This document shows positions 49,133-59,588 of a stretch of DNA of 64,000 bases, one piece after another. Under the pieces are notes generated by a model, which had not been told where the DNA came from, did no database searches, and was given only the letters and a program-made list of their open reading frames with translations. The stretch is taken from the NCBI GenBank assembly GCA_001577715.1, contig LQAA01000091.1, positions 1 through 64,000 of the forward strand, written 5' to 3'. Made by a program: the position numbers and the translations under genes. How positions within the stretch are numbered: position 1 is the stretch's first letter; the number at the start of each line of letters is the position of its first letter. This stretch comes from Candidatus Adiutrix intracellularis. Lineage in GTDB: Bacteria > Desulfobacterota > Desulfarculia > Adiutricales > Adiutricaceae.

Positions 49133-50383
49133 ATGACCAAAAAATTTCGTCTTTTGCATACTTCCGATTGGCATTTGGGCCGCTCTCTTTACGGTCGTCG
49201 GCGCTATGCCGAATATGAAGCATTTCTGGATTGGCTAGTCGGAGCTATTGAACGGGCGCAAGTCGATGCTCTACTTTTAGCTGGCGATGTTTTCGACTCT
49301 ACCACCCCTTCGACCCAGGCTCAGGCTCTCTATTATCGCTTTTTAGGTCAAGTGATCCGGACCGGCCTGAGGCAAGTAGTGATTATTGCCGGTAACCATG
49401 ATTCTCCGACACTTCTAGCAGCACCTGCTGAAATTTTAAAGACCCTGGACATCCATGTACTGGGTATGATCAGCTCAGGTGGTGCTAATGAAATTGTCAT
49501 CCTTAAAGATAAAAATCAGACGCCCCGTCTCATTGTTGCTGCTGTGCCTTATCCGCGTGATCGGGATTTACGGGAGGCTTCGGTCGGAGAAAGCTTTGAG
49601 GATAAAGAGCGTAAATTGCTAGAGGCCGTGCGAGAACACTATCGACAGGTAGCGCTAGGGGCGGAGGTGGCTGCGGAAATCTTTGAAACACGGCCCCCTC
49701 TAGTGGCTATGGGTCATCTTTTTGTCCTTGGGGGTCGGACGGTGGAAGATGACGGCGTGGATGCCCTCCATGTCGGTAGCCTTGGCCAGGTTCCAGCCGA
49801 TATCTTTTTTGGCTTTGATTATGTAGCTCTGGGTCACTTACATCAATCCCAGATCGTGGGGGGCGACCCTACTCGTCGCTATAGTGGAGCTCCGCTCCAT
49901 TTTAATTTCAGCGAAGGGCCGAAATCTAAAAGCGTAACCTTAGTTGACTTTCATCCGAGTTTGGCTACTCCCACCATTAGTACTCTTGAAGTACCGATTT
50001 TTCAAACTCTGTACCGTTTGAGCGGGGATATGAGCGAGCTTGAGGCTGCTTTGGAAAAACTGCGGCAGGCTAGAACCCCAGCTTGGTTGGAAATTGAATA
50101 TACTGGGGCGGAAATAATTGGCGATTTACGGGCTAGACTGGGCGAGCTGACCGCTGATTCGGAGCTGGATATTTTATGCATCAGAAATAATCGCTTGGCT
50201 GGTACTTTGAGGGCTTCGGCCCTCTCCGGTGATCTTCTGGATGTATTAACCCCCGGCGAGATTTTTCGTTACTGCTTGGAAATAGCTCGGGTGCCGGAAA
50301 ACAGCCGCCCGGAACTTTGGGCCGCCTATTGCGAATTGCTGCGGATTCTTAGTCTGGAAAATGATGAGAAGGGGGGTTTTTAG
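49133..50383 (+). CDS. sbcD: exonuclease SbcD (Mre11-type nuclease subunit)
   Basis: SbcD pairs with SbcC to cut DNA hairpins and process protein-blocked ends. The 416 residues carry the calcineurin-type phosphoesterase motifs: TSDWHLGRSLYG, LLAGDVFDSTTPS, IIAGNHDSPTLLA, MGHLFVLGG and VALGHLHQSQ. These supply the two-Mn site. A capping and SbcC-binding C-terminal region (from about 280) follows. Length is normal. The sbcC start lies 2 bp after the stop. Confidence 0.95.
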   Translation: MTKKFRLLHTSDWHLGRSLYGRRRYAEYEAFLDWLVGAIERAQVDALLLAGDVFDSTTPSTQAQALYYRFLGQVIRTGLRQVVIIAGNHDSPTLLAAPAEILKTLDIHVLGMISSGGANEIVILKDKNQTPRLIVAAVPYPRDRDLREASVGESFEDKERKLLEAVREHYRQVALGAEVAAEIFETRPPLVAMGHLFVLGGRTVEDDGVDALHVGSLGQVPADIFFGFDYVALGHLHQSQIVGGDPTRRYSGAPLHFNFSEGPKSKSVTLVDFHPSLATPTISTLEVPIFQTLYRLSGDMSELEAALEKLRQARTPAWLEIEYTGAEIIGDLRARLGELTADSELDILCIRNNRLAGTLRASALSGDLLDVLTPGEIFRYCLEIARVPENSRPELWAAYCELLRILSLENDEKGGF

Positions 50384-50384
50384 G

Positions 50385-53132
50385 TTGCGCGTACTTAAAC
50401 TGCATCTCAAAAATCTTGGTTCTCTGGCCGGGGGCTTTAACCTCGACTTTACCCACCCGGAATTTCAGAATAACGGTCTCTTCGTTATAACTGGCCCTAC
50501 CGGGGTTGGCAAAACCACCATTTTAGATGCTATCTGTTTAGCTCTTTACGGCCGTACTCCTCGTTTAGCCCGGATTAACAAAAGTACCAATGAGATTATG
50601 ACGCGGGGACAAGTTGATTGTGTAGCTGAACTAACTTTTGAAACTCCAGCTGGTCGCTTTCGTGTTTATTGGGCCCAGCGGCGGGCCCGACGGACAGCGG
50701 CTGGGGAATTTCAGAATCCTAGGCATGAAATTATGGATGATCATACGGACCGGGTTCTGGAAGCTTCACTTTCAAGAACTCTAGCGGCCGTGGAAAAAAT
50801 AACCGGTATGACCTTTACTCAATTTACCCGATCTATGATGCTAGCTCAGGGGTCTTTTGCTGCCTTTCTGGTCGCCTCCGCCGATGATCGGGCTGCTTTA
50901 TTAGAACAGATCACTGGGGCTGAACTCTATAGTCGCCTCTCCAACCTGGCTTATAAACGCTGGGTCGCCGAACGTTGGAAATTAGAAGATCTGGAAAAAG
51001 AGGCGGCAGCTTTGATTGACTCGGTGGCTGATGAACACGCCTTGCAACTTGAAATCCAGGAACTTAAAACCCGGGCCTCTGCTCTGGATCGGGAACTAGT
51101 CGATCTGAACTTAGCCGCGGGGTGGCTTAAAAATATTGCTAAACTGGAAGACATTCGCTGCAATTTAGTTGAGCAAGAGCGGTTTCTGGTCGACCGGCGG
51201 AAAAAATTAGCTTCGGGGTTAGCTCGTCTCAAAGCGGCTAACCTGACTCTGTCCCTGGGTGTGCTTCACGGTGAAAGAGGTCTTATGCGGCGGCAGCTTT
51301 GGGAGGCTGCCCGCGCTCTGTTCTCGGATGGGGAGGTAGTCGGCTCCTGTCGATCTTTTTCTTTAACTGATTATCAATCTATTGTGGTTTCGGCCCGTGC
51401 TAGGATTGTCGCTCTGGATTTGGAATTAGTTGAAGGTCGACGTCAGCTTTCGGAATTTTTGGCCGGACGCGGACTAACTGAACTACGAGCGGAAGGTTCG
51501 CTTCTCCATCGACGCTTGATCGAGGTTGAAAATCTGGTGTGGGAACTAGCGGAAAGTGAACGTTTACTTCAAGAGGCTGGAGTGCTTGAGAGGCGCGGGC
51601 GTGAAACAGCTAACGAACTGGAAGTAGCTGTTGGAAAAAAAACTTTGGAAAGTGAACGCTTGGCCACTTTGGAGAGGGAAACTGAGCATCTGAACGCTCG
51701 CTGGAATCTGCAGATAGAGTTGCGAAATTTTGACGAATGGCGACGATATCTTAGCCCCGGGGAACCTTGCCGCCTCTGCGGCGCCCTTGAACATCCTTAT
51801 GCCGATCCTTGCAGGACTCTTTCGGTTGAAGTGACCGAAGCCGATATAGTCAAAAACAAGACCGAGCTTAAGGTACGGCAGAAAAGCCTCAATGAATTGG
51901 GTAAACTTGAAGCCGCCTTGAAGCAGCGTACCAAAGACGAGGTTGAAGCCGCTCAGGCTCTGATCCGGGCGGAAAAGCGCTTAGCGAAAATAAGAGTCGT
52001 TCGCTTAAAAGTTTTAAATCTTACCTTACCATCGGGGGTGCCACTAGCTGAGTTCATTCGGGATTACTTAACGCGATTGCGGGATGAAGTCGGCCGCTTG
52101 GAAAGTTTAATTTGCCGGGCCGAAGAACTGGTTGCCGATGAAGCTGCTTTGGAGCAGGAAATAAAAACCCGGGTTGCTGACCTAGAACGCTTTGAAGCTC
52201 TAGGTTGGGCTATGGCTGCTCAGCAGGAAAAATTTTTTGCTGCCTTGGCGGCGGCTGGCTTTGTGGATGAAAGCACCTTTGAGCGGGCCCGGATCCCGGA
52301 AAAAGAACGCTTGGTTTTGGATGCTCTAGCTCGGAACCTGACAGGGGAAGAAACTGTTCTAAACGTCCGACAAAAAGAAAATACTGTCTGCCTATTAACT
52401 GAACGGGCCAAAAATTTAACCACTCGGTCGGCTGGGGAATTAGAGGCCTTAATTACGACCCGGACTTCCGACCGCCAGGCGCTTTCAGAGCGTCTGGGTG
52501 TTGTTGAGCAAACCTTAAAGGATTTGCAAAAGAACGCCTTGAAGTGCCATGAGCTTCACGAGGCTCTCTTGGCTCAGAAGTGCGAAGTCCGTCCTTGGGA
52601 CGGCTTGCATGAACTCATTGGTTCGGCTGATGGTAAAAAATTTCGTAATTTCGCTCAATCCATTACTTTTGAAACTCTGCTTCAACAGGCTAATCAGCAA
52701 CTGGTCGTCTTAAGTGATCGTTACATTTTAACTCGGGAAGAAGGAGTGGGGCTAAATTTAAGTGTTATCGATAATTATCAGGCTGGCGAAGTCCGCTCGA
52801 CTAAAAATCTTTCCGGCGGCGAAAGCTTTCTCGTTAGCTTGGCTCTAGCTTTGGGGTTGGCCCAGATGTCCAGCCAGAAAGTCCGCGTTGATTCCCTTTT
52901 TTTGGATGAGGGTTTTAGTACTCTTGACGAAGAGACTTTAGAAACGGCCCTCAGCGCTCTGGCCGCTCTTCGCCACCAGGGTAAACTCATCGGTATTATT
53001 TCTCACGTTAGTGTTCTCATGGATCGGATCAGCCTACGAATCAGTCTGAGACCTACCGATGGTCCTCATAGTCTTATTATTGGCCCGGGAGTGAGTCGAG
53101 AGGAAGGTATACAAAGAAATAATCACTCTTAG
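50385..53132 (+). CDS. sbcC: exonuclease SbcC (Rad50-type ATPase subunit)
   Basis: SbcC is the SMC-like ATPase that opens and closes the SbcCD nuclease. The 915 residues show Walker A GPTGVGKTTILDAICLALYG, Q-loop region FTQFTRSMMLAQGSFAAFL, long coiled coils with the central zinc hook CRLC (in GEPCRLCGALEHPYADPC), the ABC signature NLSGGESFLVSLALALGLAQ, and Walker B DSLFLDEGFSTLDEETLETA. The likely start is TTG at 50385 (family start LRVLKLHLKNLGSLAG), 8 nt after a G-rich AGAAGGGGGG. An ATG at 50361 would overlap sbcD and add eight residues. Intact. Confidence 0.95.
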   Translation: MRVLKLHLKNLGSLAGGFNLDFTHPEFQNNGLFVITGPTGVGKTTILDAICLALYGRTPRLARINKSTNEIMTRGQVDCVAELTFETPAGRFRVYWAQRRARRTAAGEFQNPRHEIMDDHTDRVLEASLSRTLAAVEKITGMTFTQFTRSMMLAQGSFAAFLVASADDRAALLEQITGAELYSRLSNLAYKRWVAERWKLEDLEKEAAALIDSVADEHALQLEIQELKTRASALDRELVDLNLAAGWLKNIAKLEDIRCNLVEQERFLVDRRKKLASGLARLKAANLTLSLGVLHGERGLMRRQLWEAARALFSDGEVVGSCRSFSLTDYQSIVVSARARIVALDLELVEGRRQLSEFLAGRGLTELRAEGSLLHRRLIEVENLVWELAESERLLQEAGVLERRGRETANELEVAVGKKTLESERLATLERETEHLNARWNLQIELRNFDEWRRYLSPGEPCRLCGALEHPYADPCRTLSVEVTEADIVKNKTELKVRQKSLNELGKLEAALKQRTKDEVEAAQALIRAEKRLAKIRVVRLKVLNLTLPSGVPLAEFIRDYLTRLRDEVGRLESLICRAEELVADEAALEQEIKTRVADLERFEALGWAMAAQQEKFFAALAAAGFVDESTFERARIPEKERLVLDALARNLTGEETVLNVRQKENTVCLLTERAKNLTTRSAGELEALITTRTSDRQALSERLGVVEQTLKDLQKNALKCHELHEALLAQKCEVRPWDGLHELIGSADGKKFRNFAQSITFETLLQQANQQLVVLSDRYILTREEGVGLNLSVIDNYQAGEVRSTKNLSGGESFLVSLALALGLAQMSSQKVRVDSLFLDEGFSTLDEETLETALSALAALRHQGKLIGIISHVSVLMDRISLRISLRPTDGPHSLIIGPGVSREEGIQRNNHS

Positions 53133-54050
53133 TTCTTGAACTTTAGGCGTTATTTTTAAACTAGCCGTGCTTGAATATAGAGTATGGTTAGAACCTAGCT
53201 TGACTGAGTGCTAAAATTATTAGTTAGGGTTCTTTTCTTTCGTTCCAAATTAGTTCCGCCAGTGAGTGACTTGGCGGCCTAGATCGTTCAATCTTTCATT
53301 TAAGTTATCTTTGGCCGAGTGAATAATGAACTTCATTTCCTAGGCTAGAACTAGAAAGATCTAAACTATCTAAGCTCATGTGAAGTTTTTGAAGTTGTTT
53401 GACGGTTGGTTGATAGCGCTTTCCCCGGTGAAGTTGGTAACAATTATCTAGCCTAGACCTTTCGTTAAAAGAGCTAGAGTAATGGTTCCTGTGGGTTGCT
53501 GAAAGATTTTGGGCAGATGCTAGTGGTTCTGCTAATCTAGTGCTGCGTTTTATGGGTCTTTAACGGGGTATGACTTCATTGGTTTAAGGTGGTCAGTTAT
53601 GATAATATATTATATTTAGGTGAAACTAGGATTATAAATTTAGCTATAATTCCGGTTCACTATTATTTATGAACGGCCAACTCCTGTTCCGGCTTAGCTT
53701 AGCTCTGATAGGGCCAGAGCTAGATGTATTTCAAAATTTTGTTTTCTGGTAATCGCCTTTTCTTATAAGAGCATTTCTAAACTTGGTAAAGGCAACCCGT
53801 TCAATATCAAGGGCACCTCACTTTAGATCTTTTTAGTTATTGCGTTTAAGGGATCTACTATATTTATGAGCTGTTATAACTACTGTTAAGTAAGTTTTAT
53901 TTTAGAATTATATAATAATAATGAAGGCTGAATTAGTGTATTTATGGTGGTGAAACGCCTGATATGATAATCCCGGAAAGCGCATTCCAGGAGATGAAGA
54001 TGTGATACGTGCTGGTGAACTAAAGATGAATGAGGAGATAATTTTTAGCA
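53133..54050. other. decayed stretch after sbcC
   Basis: From about 53150 to 53560 the sequence has coding-like composition with fragments such as LVDSAFPGEVGNNYLA on the plus strand, but no family is recognised. The rest is A+T-rich spacer. Confidence 0.4.
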
Positions 54051-54059
54051 CTAAAGCTG

Positions 54060-55110
54060 TTTTATGCTTTCTATTATAGTATTTCGGTTAACCGGCAAAC
54101 GCTGTGCATGATGAAGACTAATGAATTAAATGCTAACAGAAGCATGGTGAAAGTTTCTTTTCCGTATCCAAAATTATGTTCCACACTGGTTCGTTATTTT
54201 TTAAGATATTGAAAATCTTATTTTCTATTTCTCAACGATTTTTGCCATATTCAGGCAAGATTTTAATGTTGTCTTTAGAAGAGTTAAGGTTAGTAATGAG
54301 GTTATAGGTCGAAGGTTTTATTTTGCCGGCGGGGTCTGTTATTTAAAGATGGATCTAGATGACCTTTAAAAAATTTTCGTTATTGTGAATTGGAACTTCT
54401 TTCGGCCATTTATACCGATATTCTCTTTAGTTTTTGTTTGGAATAGATCTGCACAAAGTTAAATTGTCCAGTTTAACTCTAGAAAAATATTATTGTAGAG
54501 TCTTATAATTAGAAGGGTTACAGGTAAAGATAAAGCTGAATTCAGACTGTAGAATTTTTTCGTAGAGCGGCTGGTAGGTCTAAAGATCGTCACTCAAAAA
54601 GATAGGGCATAGTTCTTTGATCTTTGAAGATTGCTTATTTAGCTAGCTCGAGGTAGCTTTCTAATTGCAGTTTTGTTTCTTGTCCCCATTTTGTGGGATT
54701 ATAAATTCTGGGGTCTGGTATAGAGCTGTATTTTAGTCCGGTGCGATAATAGCGGTCTTTAAAAATCTGTGAAAATACTCTATGCTTTCGTTGGAATACT
54801 TTCTGGTGGAGTAATTCTGACAATGTGTTTTATAGGAACTGAAATATTCAGATTCGTCTAAAGCAATTAAAATTCTAGTACTAAATTGTCTAAATAGTTT
54901 CAGGGTATTTATCAGACGCAAGTCAGAAAGAATTTAAAAAAACTGAATTAAAAGGGACTGAGTTAAAATAGTCAGTTAGAAATCCATCCAGTATCGAGCG
55001 GATGTAGTTATTTAAATAAATTTGTATGTTTTGAAAAAAGTTTGTAAATTAGAACGATAATGTAGTCTTTAAAGAGTGCGCTTATGGGTTAGAAATGAAG
55101 AACCCTGCAT
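54060..55110 (-). mobile_element. DDE transposase relic (ISNCY-like), second copy
   Basis: Minus strand from about 55000: YFNSVPFNS, NTLKLFRQFSTRILIALDES and EYFSSYKTHCQNYSTRK (about 54910-54800), ESIEYFHRFLKTAIIAP, then LSDD...YQPLYEKILQSEF (about 54560), YRYKWPKEVPIHNNE (about 54410), DPAGKIKPSTYNLITNLNSS (about 54320) and EIENKIFNIL. Order and motifs equal those of the plus-strand copy at 24240-25260 and of functional relatives with ARWKIENENNN. Broken by several stops. The N-terminal end is unclear. Confidence 0.68.
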
Positions 55111-55325
55111 GAGAAAAATAGAGATTGATATTAAGTAGATGTTAGATATAGAATTTGACAAACAAGCTATGGCAAAAAAATGGACGACCTCTGGTTTCGT
55201 GCTCAATCTCAGCTATTCTTTCCTGTTTATCATTACTAGATTGGTTACGCTAAATTTTAAAAATTATCACTAACTCTACGGGTAGCTGATAAGAGAAGAA
55301 CAAAATTGAGGGAAGGTAAATTACA

Positions 55326-55620
55326 TATTCACTAGTAGGAATTTTATGATGAGACTTTTTGCTTACTAAACGAACCTAAAATTGTAGCTAAGAAAGTATT
55401 TTATTGTAATTATTGTAATTATTATAGAAACATGATAAGTATTTTTATTAATTTTTTTAAATAACTAATTTTTTAATTAATATTTTGGAAGTTTGACCAA
55501 CATAATAAGGAACAGAGAAAACTATTTTAGTTGATTAATATTATAATTATATAATATTATTACAAAAAATTATTACCACTAGAAAAACTAAAAAAATGAA
55601 ATTGTTCCTAATGAATGTGT
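55326..55620. mobile_element. MITE-like element, copy 1 (about 295 bp)
   Basis: This A+T-rich block aligns over its whole length with 62108-62411. Its left end ATATTCACTAGTAGGAATTT and the reverse complement of its right end (ACATTCATTAGGAACAATTT) are imperfect inverted repeats. It holds no coding sequence. No target duplication is evident here, as expected for an older insertion. Confidence 0.6.
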
Positions 55621-55621
55621 G

Positions 55622-55920
55622 ATTAATTTTTTTTAAGTTATCAAAAGGAATCTGGTGTGGAGACGGATATGTAAACTTCCAAGTTTTTGAAAATAAAATC
55701 TTCACCATTATTATAAAATACATAATCTAAATTCTCGTTAATAAACAGAGACAAAACATAATCACTGACCTTCTCACAGATATAATGCATGTTATTCAAT
55801 ATAAGAAATCCGTTAAGATACAGGCCGGTACTTTTTATAGTTTCAGATGTTTTCCTATGAGTGGTTTGTAGACTATTTCGTAGACCAAATGTTTCTATCG
55901 ATAGGCTGTGGTAGTATCTT
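55622..55920. other. spacer without recognisable content
   Basis: A+T-rich, no motif, no long frame. Nothing can be assigned. Confidence 0.4.
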
Positions 55921-55924
55921 CAAT

Positions 55925-56610
55925 CACAATAGAGGTAACCGTTCACGGGATGTATTTTTTGCAGCTATAGTTCAAGTAATATTAGATATTTAGATCGTTC
56001 TGACTAGTTACGTCTGGTTTCGGAACGGGTTTCCTGAGTGACAGCCCTATTCAGAACTAAAGAATAGGTAGTTTGCTCGGTATTGGTAGGCTTAATTTTT
56101 AAGTTAGCGATAAAGCGCAGATATTAATTACTATCTTTGCGGGAATGCTTAGCCGAGTTTTCAATTTCTTTTATCGCTGGGGTTTTGAGGATCTCGCTTC
56201 GTAAACGGTTTCCGTATTTTTGTAATTTATCGTGGATAGTTGCATCGGCTTCCGCTCTGAATCTATAATAAAATCGAAATAGGCGTCACATCTGTCAAAA
56301 TATTTCCCTAAAATTAATTGGAGAACTTTTGGCGACCGATGGGCTAATATTCTAAACATCCGAAGAAAACGGCCCGGAAAATCCAGGTTTAAAAATAGTA
56401 ACTATTTTTTTTGGTTTAGTCTCGTCTATATTTAACAAGGGTTACTCGAGCGGAGCATTCAAGGTCTCTCCATAAGAGATCTTTAAAGTAGTGGAAGCTT
56501 TTTAAGGTATTTGCTATTTCTTAATGGTTAATAGGGTATCCTAATACTTTAGCTATAAGAGACTGTAAAGGCGAGTGTAAAGTATTGGCCTTGCTTTTTA
56601 AAAAAGCTAG
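55925..56610 (-). mobile_element. IS66-family transposase relic with internal deletion
   Basis: The C-terminal part (about 55930-56200, matching 25480-25800 and 45410-45690) is followed by the DDE part (about 56290-56440, LLNIDET readable near 56430 on the minus strand). A region shared with 9490-9640 extends to about 56610. The middle and N-terminal coiled coil are missing. Confidence 0.72.
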
Positions 56611-56649
56611 GCAAGTAACTAAATTCAGGCCTATGAACCCATTTATAAT

Positions 56650-58590
56650 GATTTCAGATGGTATCTATCTAAGATAAATTTCTCCATAACGGTTGCAATA
56701 GTAGGTAGCTTCACGATATTCGGTAAGCCGCCGGAGGTTGATAACTAGTTTAATTTGTTGGTACACAATATCTTTATTTGGTTTGATAAACCGTAGTCCT
56801 TGCTGCTAACTTATGCGAACTTACCATATCCGTCATCTCAATTACAGAACTAGCAGATACTTGGCTTCCATCTCTAACTCTTATATCTATCGTACTTACA
56901 GCCCTAGGTATCTTTATGATGCTGTTACCTTAAGTAAGATCATCAGCGATATCTTTTTGTAGTTGCTCTATTTCATAAAAACTCTAAAGTTTAGCTCACA
57001 CTAACTACCGATAATTCTAATAGTCTCTCAGCCAAGGATTGAACAACACCAATTTTAAAGAAAATAGCTTTAAATTTGGTTGTATTATAAAGATTAGTCT
57101 CTACCGTAACAAAATTTGTCAAGATATTGGTCTATGTAACCGCTAGAAAACTACCTGTGCTCACCGGCACGCTAGCTGTCTATGCACTAGTTATAGCCCT
57201 AAAACTATCTAATTACCACTGGTCGTACTATTTAGACTAATCGTCGCTCGACTGGTAGCATCAGCCACGGCTGTGTCACTGCTAGGTAAAGACATGTCGT
57301 TATTATCACCGGAAAGACTGAAGTTTACCGGCACCTTGGTATAATATTCTTCACCGTCTCCTTTAGTTGTAAGATAGCGTTAAATATTAATCTAACCGTT
57401 TCCGTTCTAAAAACAATCGTTGTAAAACTTAAATTGTATTGTTTATTATTGTTCCCAGAAGCAGCCTTAGCTTAGGGTTTCAAAATCATTTTATTTTGTT
57501 AATTTACAAAATTGTGTTGAGAATCCTTCATTGTCTGCATTTCAGCCATCGTTTCCAAACGCAGTTGATCTTTCAACGGCATATTAAAATAATAACTTAA
57601 AATAGATTAACTTGAATCTTATTAAGGTTACTGCTGTAATATTGATCTAAATCCATCGAAAACATCGGTACAGGTGTTTATTCCAGACCTGCGCTCCAAA
57701 CGTTTGAGCTATTATTCAAATATTTAATTCGACCAAAAGCACCGATATTATCTACGTATCATTATTCAAAGTTTATCTTAACCGTCAGGATCTAGTAAAA
57801 TGATGGATAACCAGTTAGCCGGGTACCCTAGCCCTTCGACGTTTTTTCTCTATTATTGTCGGATCGTAGCATCTGGAATCCTTTTGGTCAGACAACGGCG
57901 TGTAATGGTTCGCCGTTAGACGCAACTAGTTACACCAACTTTCTACACTAACATTCCTACGGTTGTGAGAACGCGTAAAGGTATAATCCAAAAAATCGCT
58001 ATATCTAAATGTCAAATCCTTATTAAAAGAGAAACGCTAACCTAGCCTAAATTTTTCGATTATTTTGTTTCCGCTTATAGTGCGTAATCTCAATTAATTA
58101 AACACTGTTATGCTTTCCATATTATACAGGGGCAACAGAAAATCTCTAGAGCTGGTAATGTATTTTCTCAGGTTCAGGCTTAAATTCAGTCAGATTTTCC
58201 TGTAACTCCTCAGTTAAGTTTCAGCCAGGAAATAATCGCCCCGTTTCCCGCTCCGAAACTGTCTGCTGCAATAGACGATTGCTGAGGTTGGCGGGGTTAA
58301 ACTAACCTAAATTAGATGATTGACGGCCATACGAATCATTAAGCTTCCGGTTGTAAACATAGAGGTTAGGACTATAGTTTATACGTACCAGCCAAAAATT
58401 AAAAGTTTGTTGCTTTCACCAGCAGGTCTGCTCACCTCTAGCAGACCCAGAAGTCTAAAATCTTGGTTTAAAACCGAGGTCTCCGCCGATACCATTGGAG
58501 TCGCAGCGAAAGCAAAAGCGGAAGCCATCAGTTCGTTATTTCAATTGAAGCTAAAATTAATCTTCTCTAGAAATTAATTCCGGCTTTTGT
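56650..58590 (-). pseudogene. inverse autotransporter (intimin/invasin-type adhesin) pseudogene
   Basis: Minus strand, top to bottom: a signal-peptide-like start LMASAFAFAATPMVSAETSV (about 58550-58490). Then the beta-barrel run FNKDLTFRYSDFLDYTFTRS and NRRNVSVESW (about 58050-57960), LRLTANHYTPLSDQKDSR (about 57930-57880). Next LKDQLRLETMAEMQTMKDSQ (about 57590-57520), equal to the family's PL.EQLDPE.VA.M..LAGSR linker. Then an Ig-like segment VPVNFSLSGDNNDMSLPSSD and ATSRATISLNSTTSG (about 57330-57210). Order matches intimin/invasin/YeeJ proteins: SP, barrel, linker, Ig repeats. More than ten stops or frameshifts kill it. Below 57150 only traces remain (STIDIRVRDGSQVSASSVIE near 56880). Confidence 0.74.
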
Positions 58591-59520
58591 CGGGGTAACG
58601 AGTCTGAGGGGAAACCGTCTTTTGTCGGCTTCGTTTTTACTTGCGTTAGACGCGTCGGGGCCGCACCGGCGGTTTAGCCGGGTAAAGGTTGGTTAATTCA
58701 CTCCCTAGATCGCTTAAATCGCCCAGCGAAGCGGGCGTAGAACTAGAAGATTGCTGGCTTGGGTTCTCAGGATAGAATGAATAGGACGGTTAGAAATAGG
58801 CTCAGGACAACGCTTGAGCGGGAAATTTTTATAATTTACCTCTTTCTTATTCTTTTATGAGAAGGGGTAAAAGCTAAATTAGGCTGAACTTTAAACTTTG
58901 GGCCTCATGGTGAGGCATCTGCTAACGGGAATGATGGGTGGGGAAGAAAAAGGGTGGTCCGAAAGAAAAAATAGCAAAAATATAGCAACCGATTTGGTAG
59001 AAAGATTAATTAACCTTATGCGCGGATGAGGGTGGCTAGATGTGAGTTTATTCAGAGAAAGGGAAGGGAGAGAGAACAATAACTATGCCAAGTTACGGGG
59101 CGACTAGAAAATGTTAAGTGACGTTGGCTGGCCTGGGAAATATTTGCAAACTGAATCTAAACCTTAATTAAAATATCTTTAACTAAATATCATCAGTTTT
59201 CTTAAGTTAGCTAAACAAAGCGACTATTACCAAATTTAATATAAATAAAAAATAGATTAAATTATAAATTGTTTTTCTAACAAAATTATCTTCACTTTTT
59301 AAACTGCTACCGCTTGGAGCCGAGATCGAATTAAACCTTAAAATATTCCTGATGATATCGTCTTTTTTACTCTTAAGATAATTTTAATTGAATACTTAAT
59401 TGTGGCGGCTTAATCTTAACTTAGCCCTGGGCTAGGCGCGGGAGAATAGAATGGCGGTAACGTCGGTGTTGTAAGCTCGAAAATATCGTCTGACTTAAAG
59501 AACTAAGAGTGAATATTTTT
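58590..59520. other. decayed stretch between the adhesin relic and mltD
   Basis: G+C-richer around 58590-58800, where the minus strand reads SQQSSSSTPASLGDLSDLGS before breaking up. It may be an upstream part of the adhesin locus or another lost gene. From 59160 to 59400 the sequence is A+T-rich and empty. Confidence 0.4.
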
Positions 59521-59588
59521 TTATGTCTCTCGACCCTTGTCGGGAGGATGCTTTTCTGGTAAAAACAAAGAATCTAGAATTTCAGCTC

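Noticed and set aside
58320-58577. An 85-codon plus-strand open frame
   Set aside because: It is antisense to the signal-peptide region of the inverse autotransporter relic, whose minus-strand reading is the meaningful one.
59523-59588. Upstream start for mltD
   Set aside because: It would put 22 polar residues before the lipoprotein signal peptide, and it lacks a ribosome-binding site.
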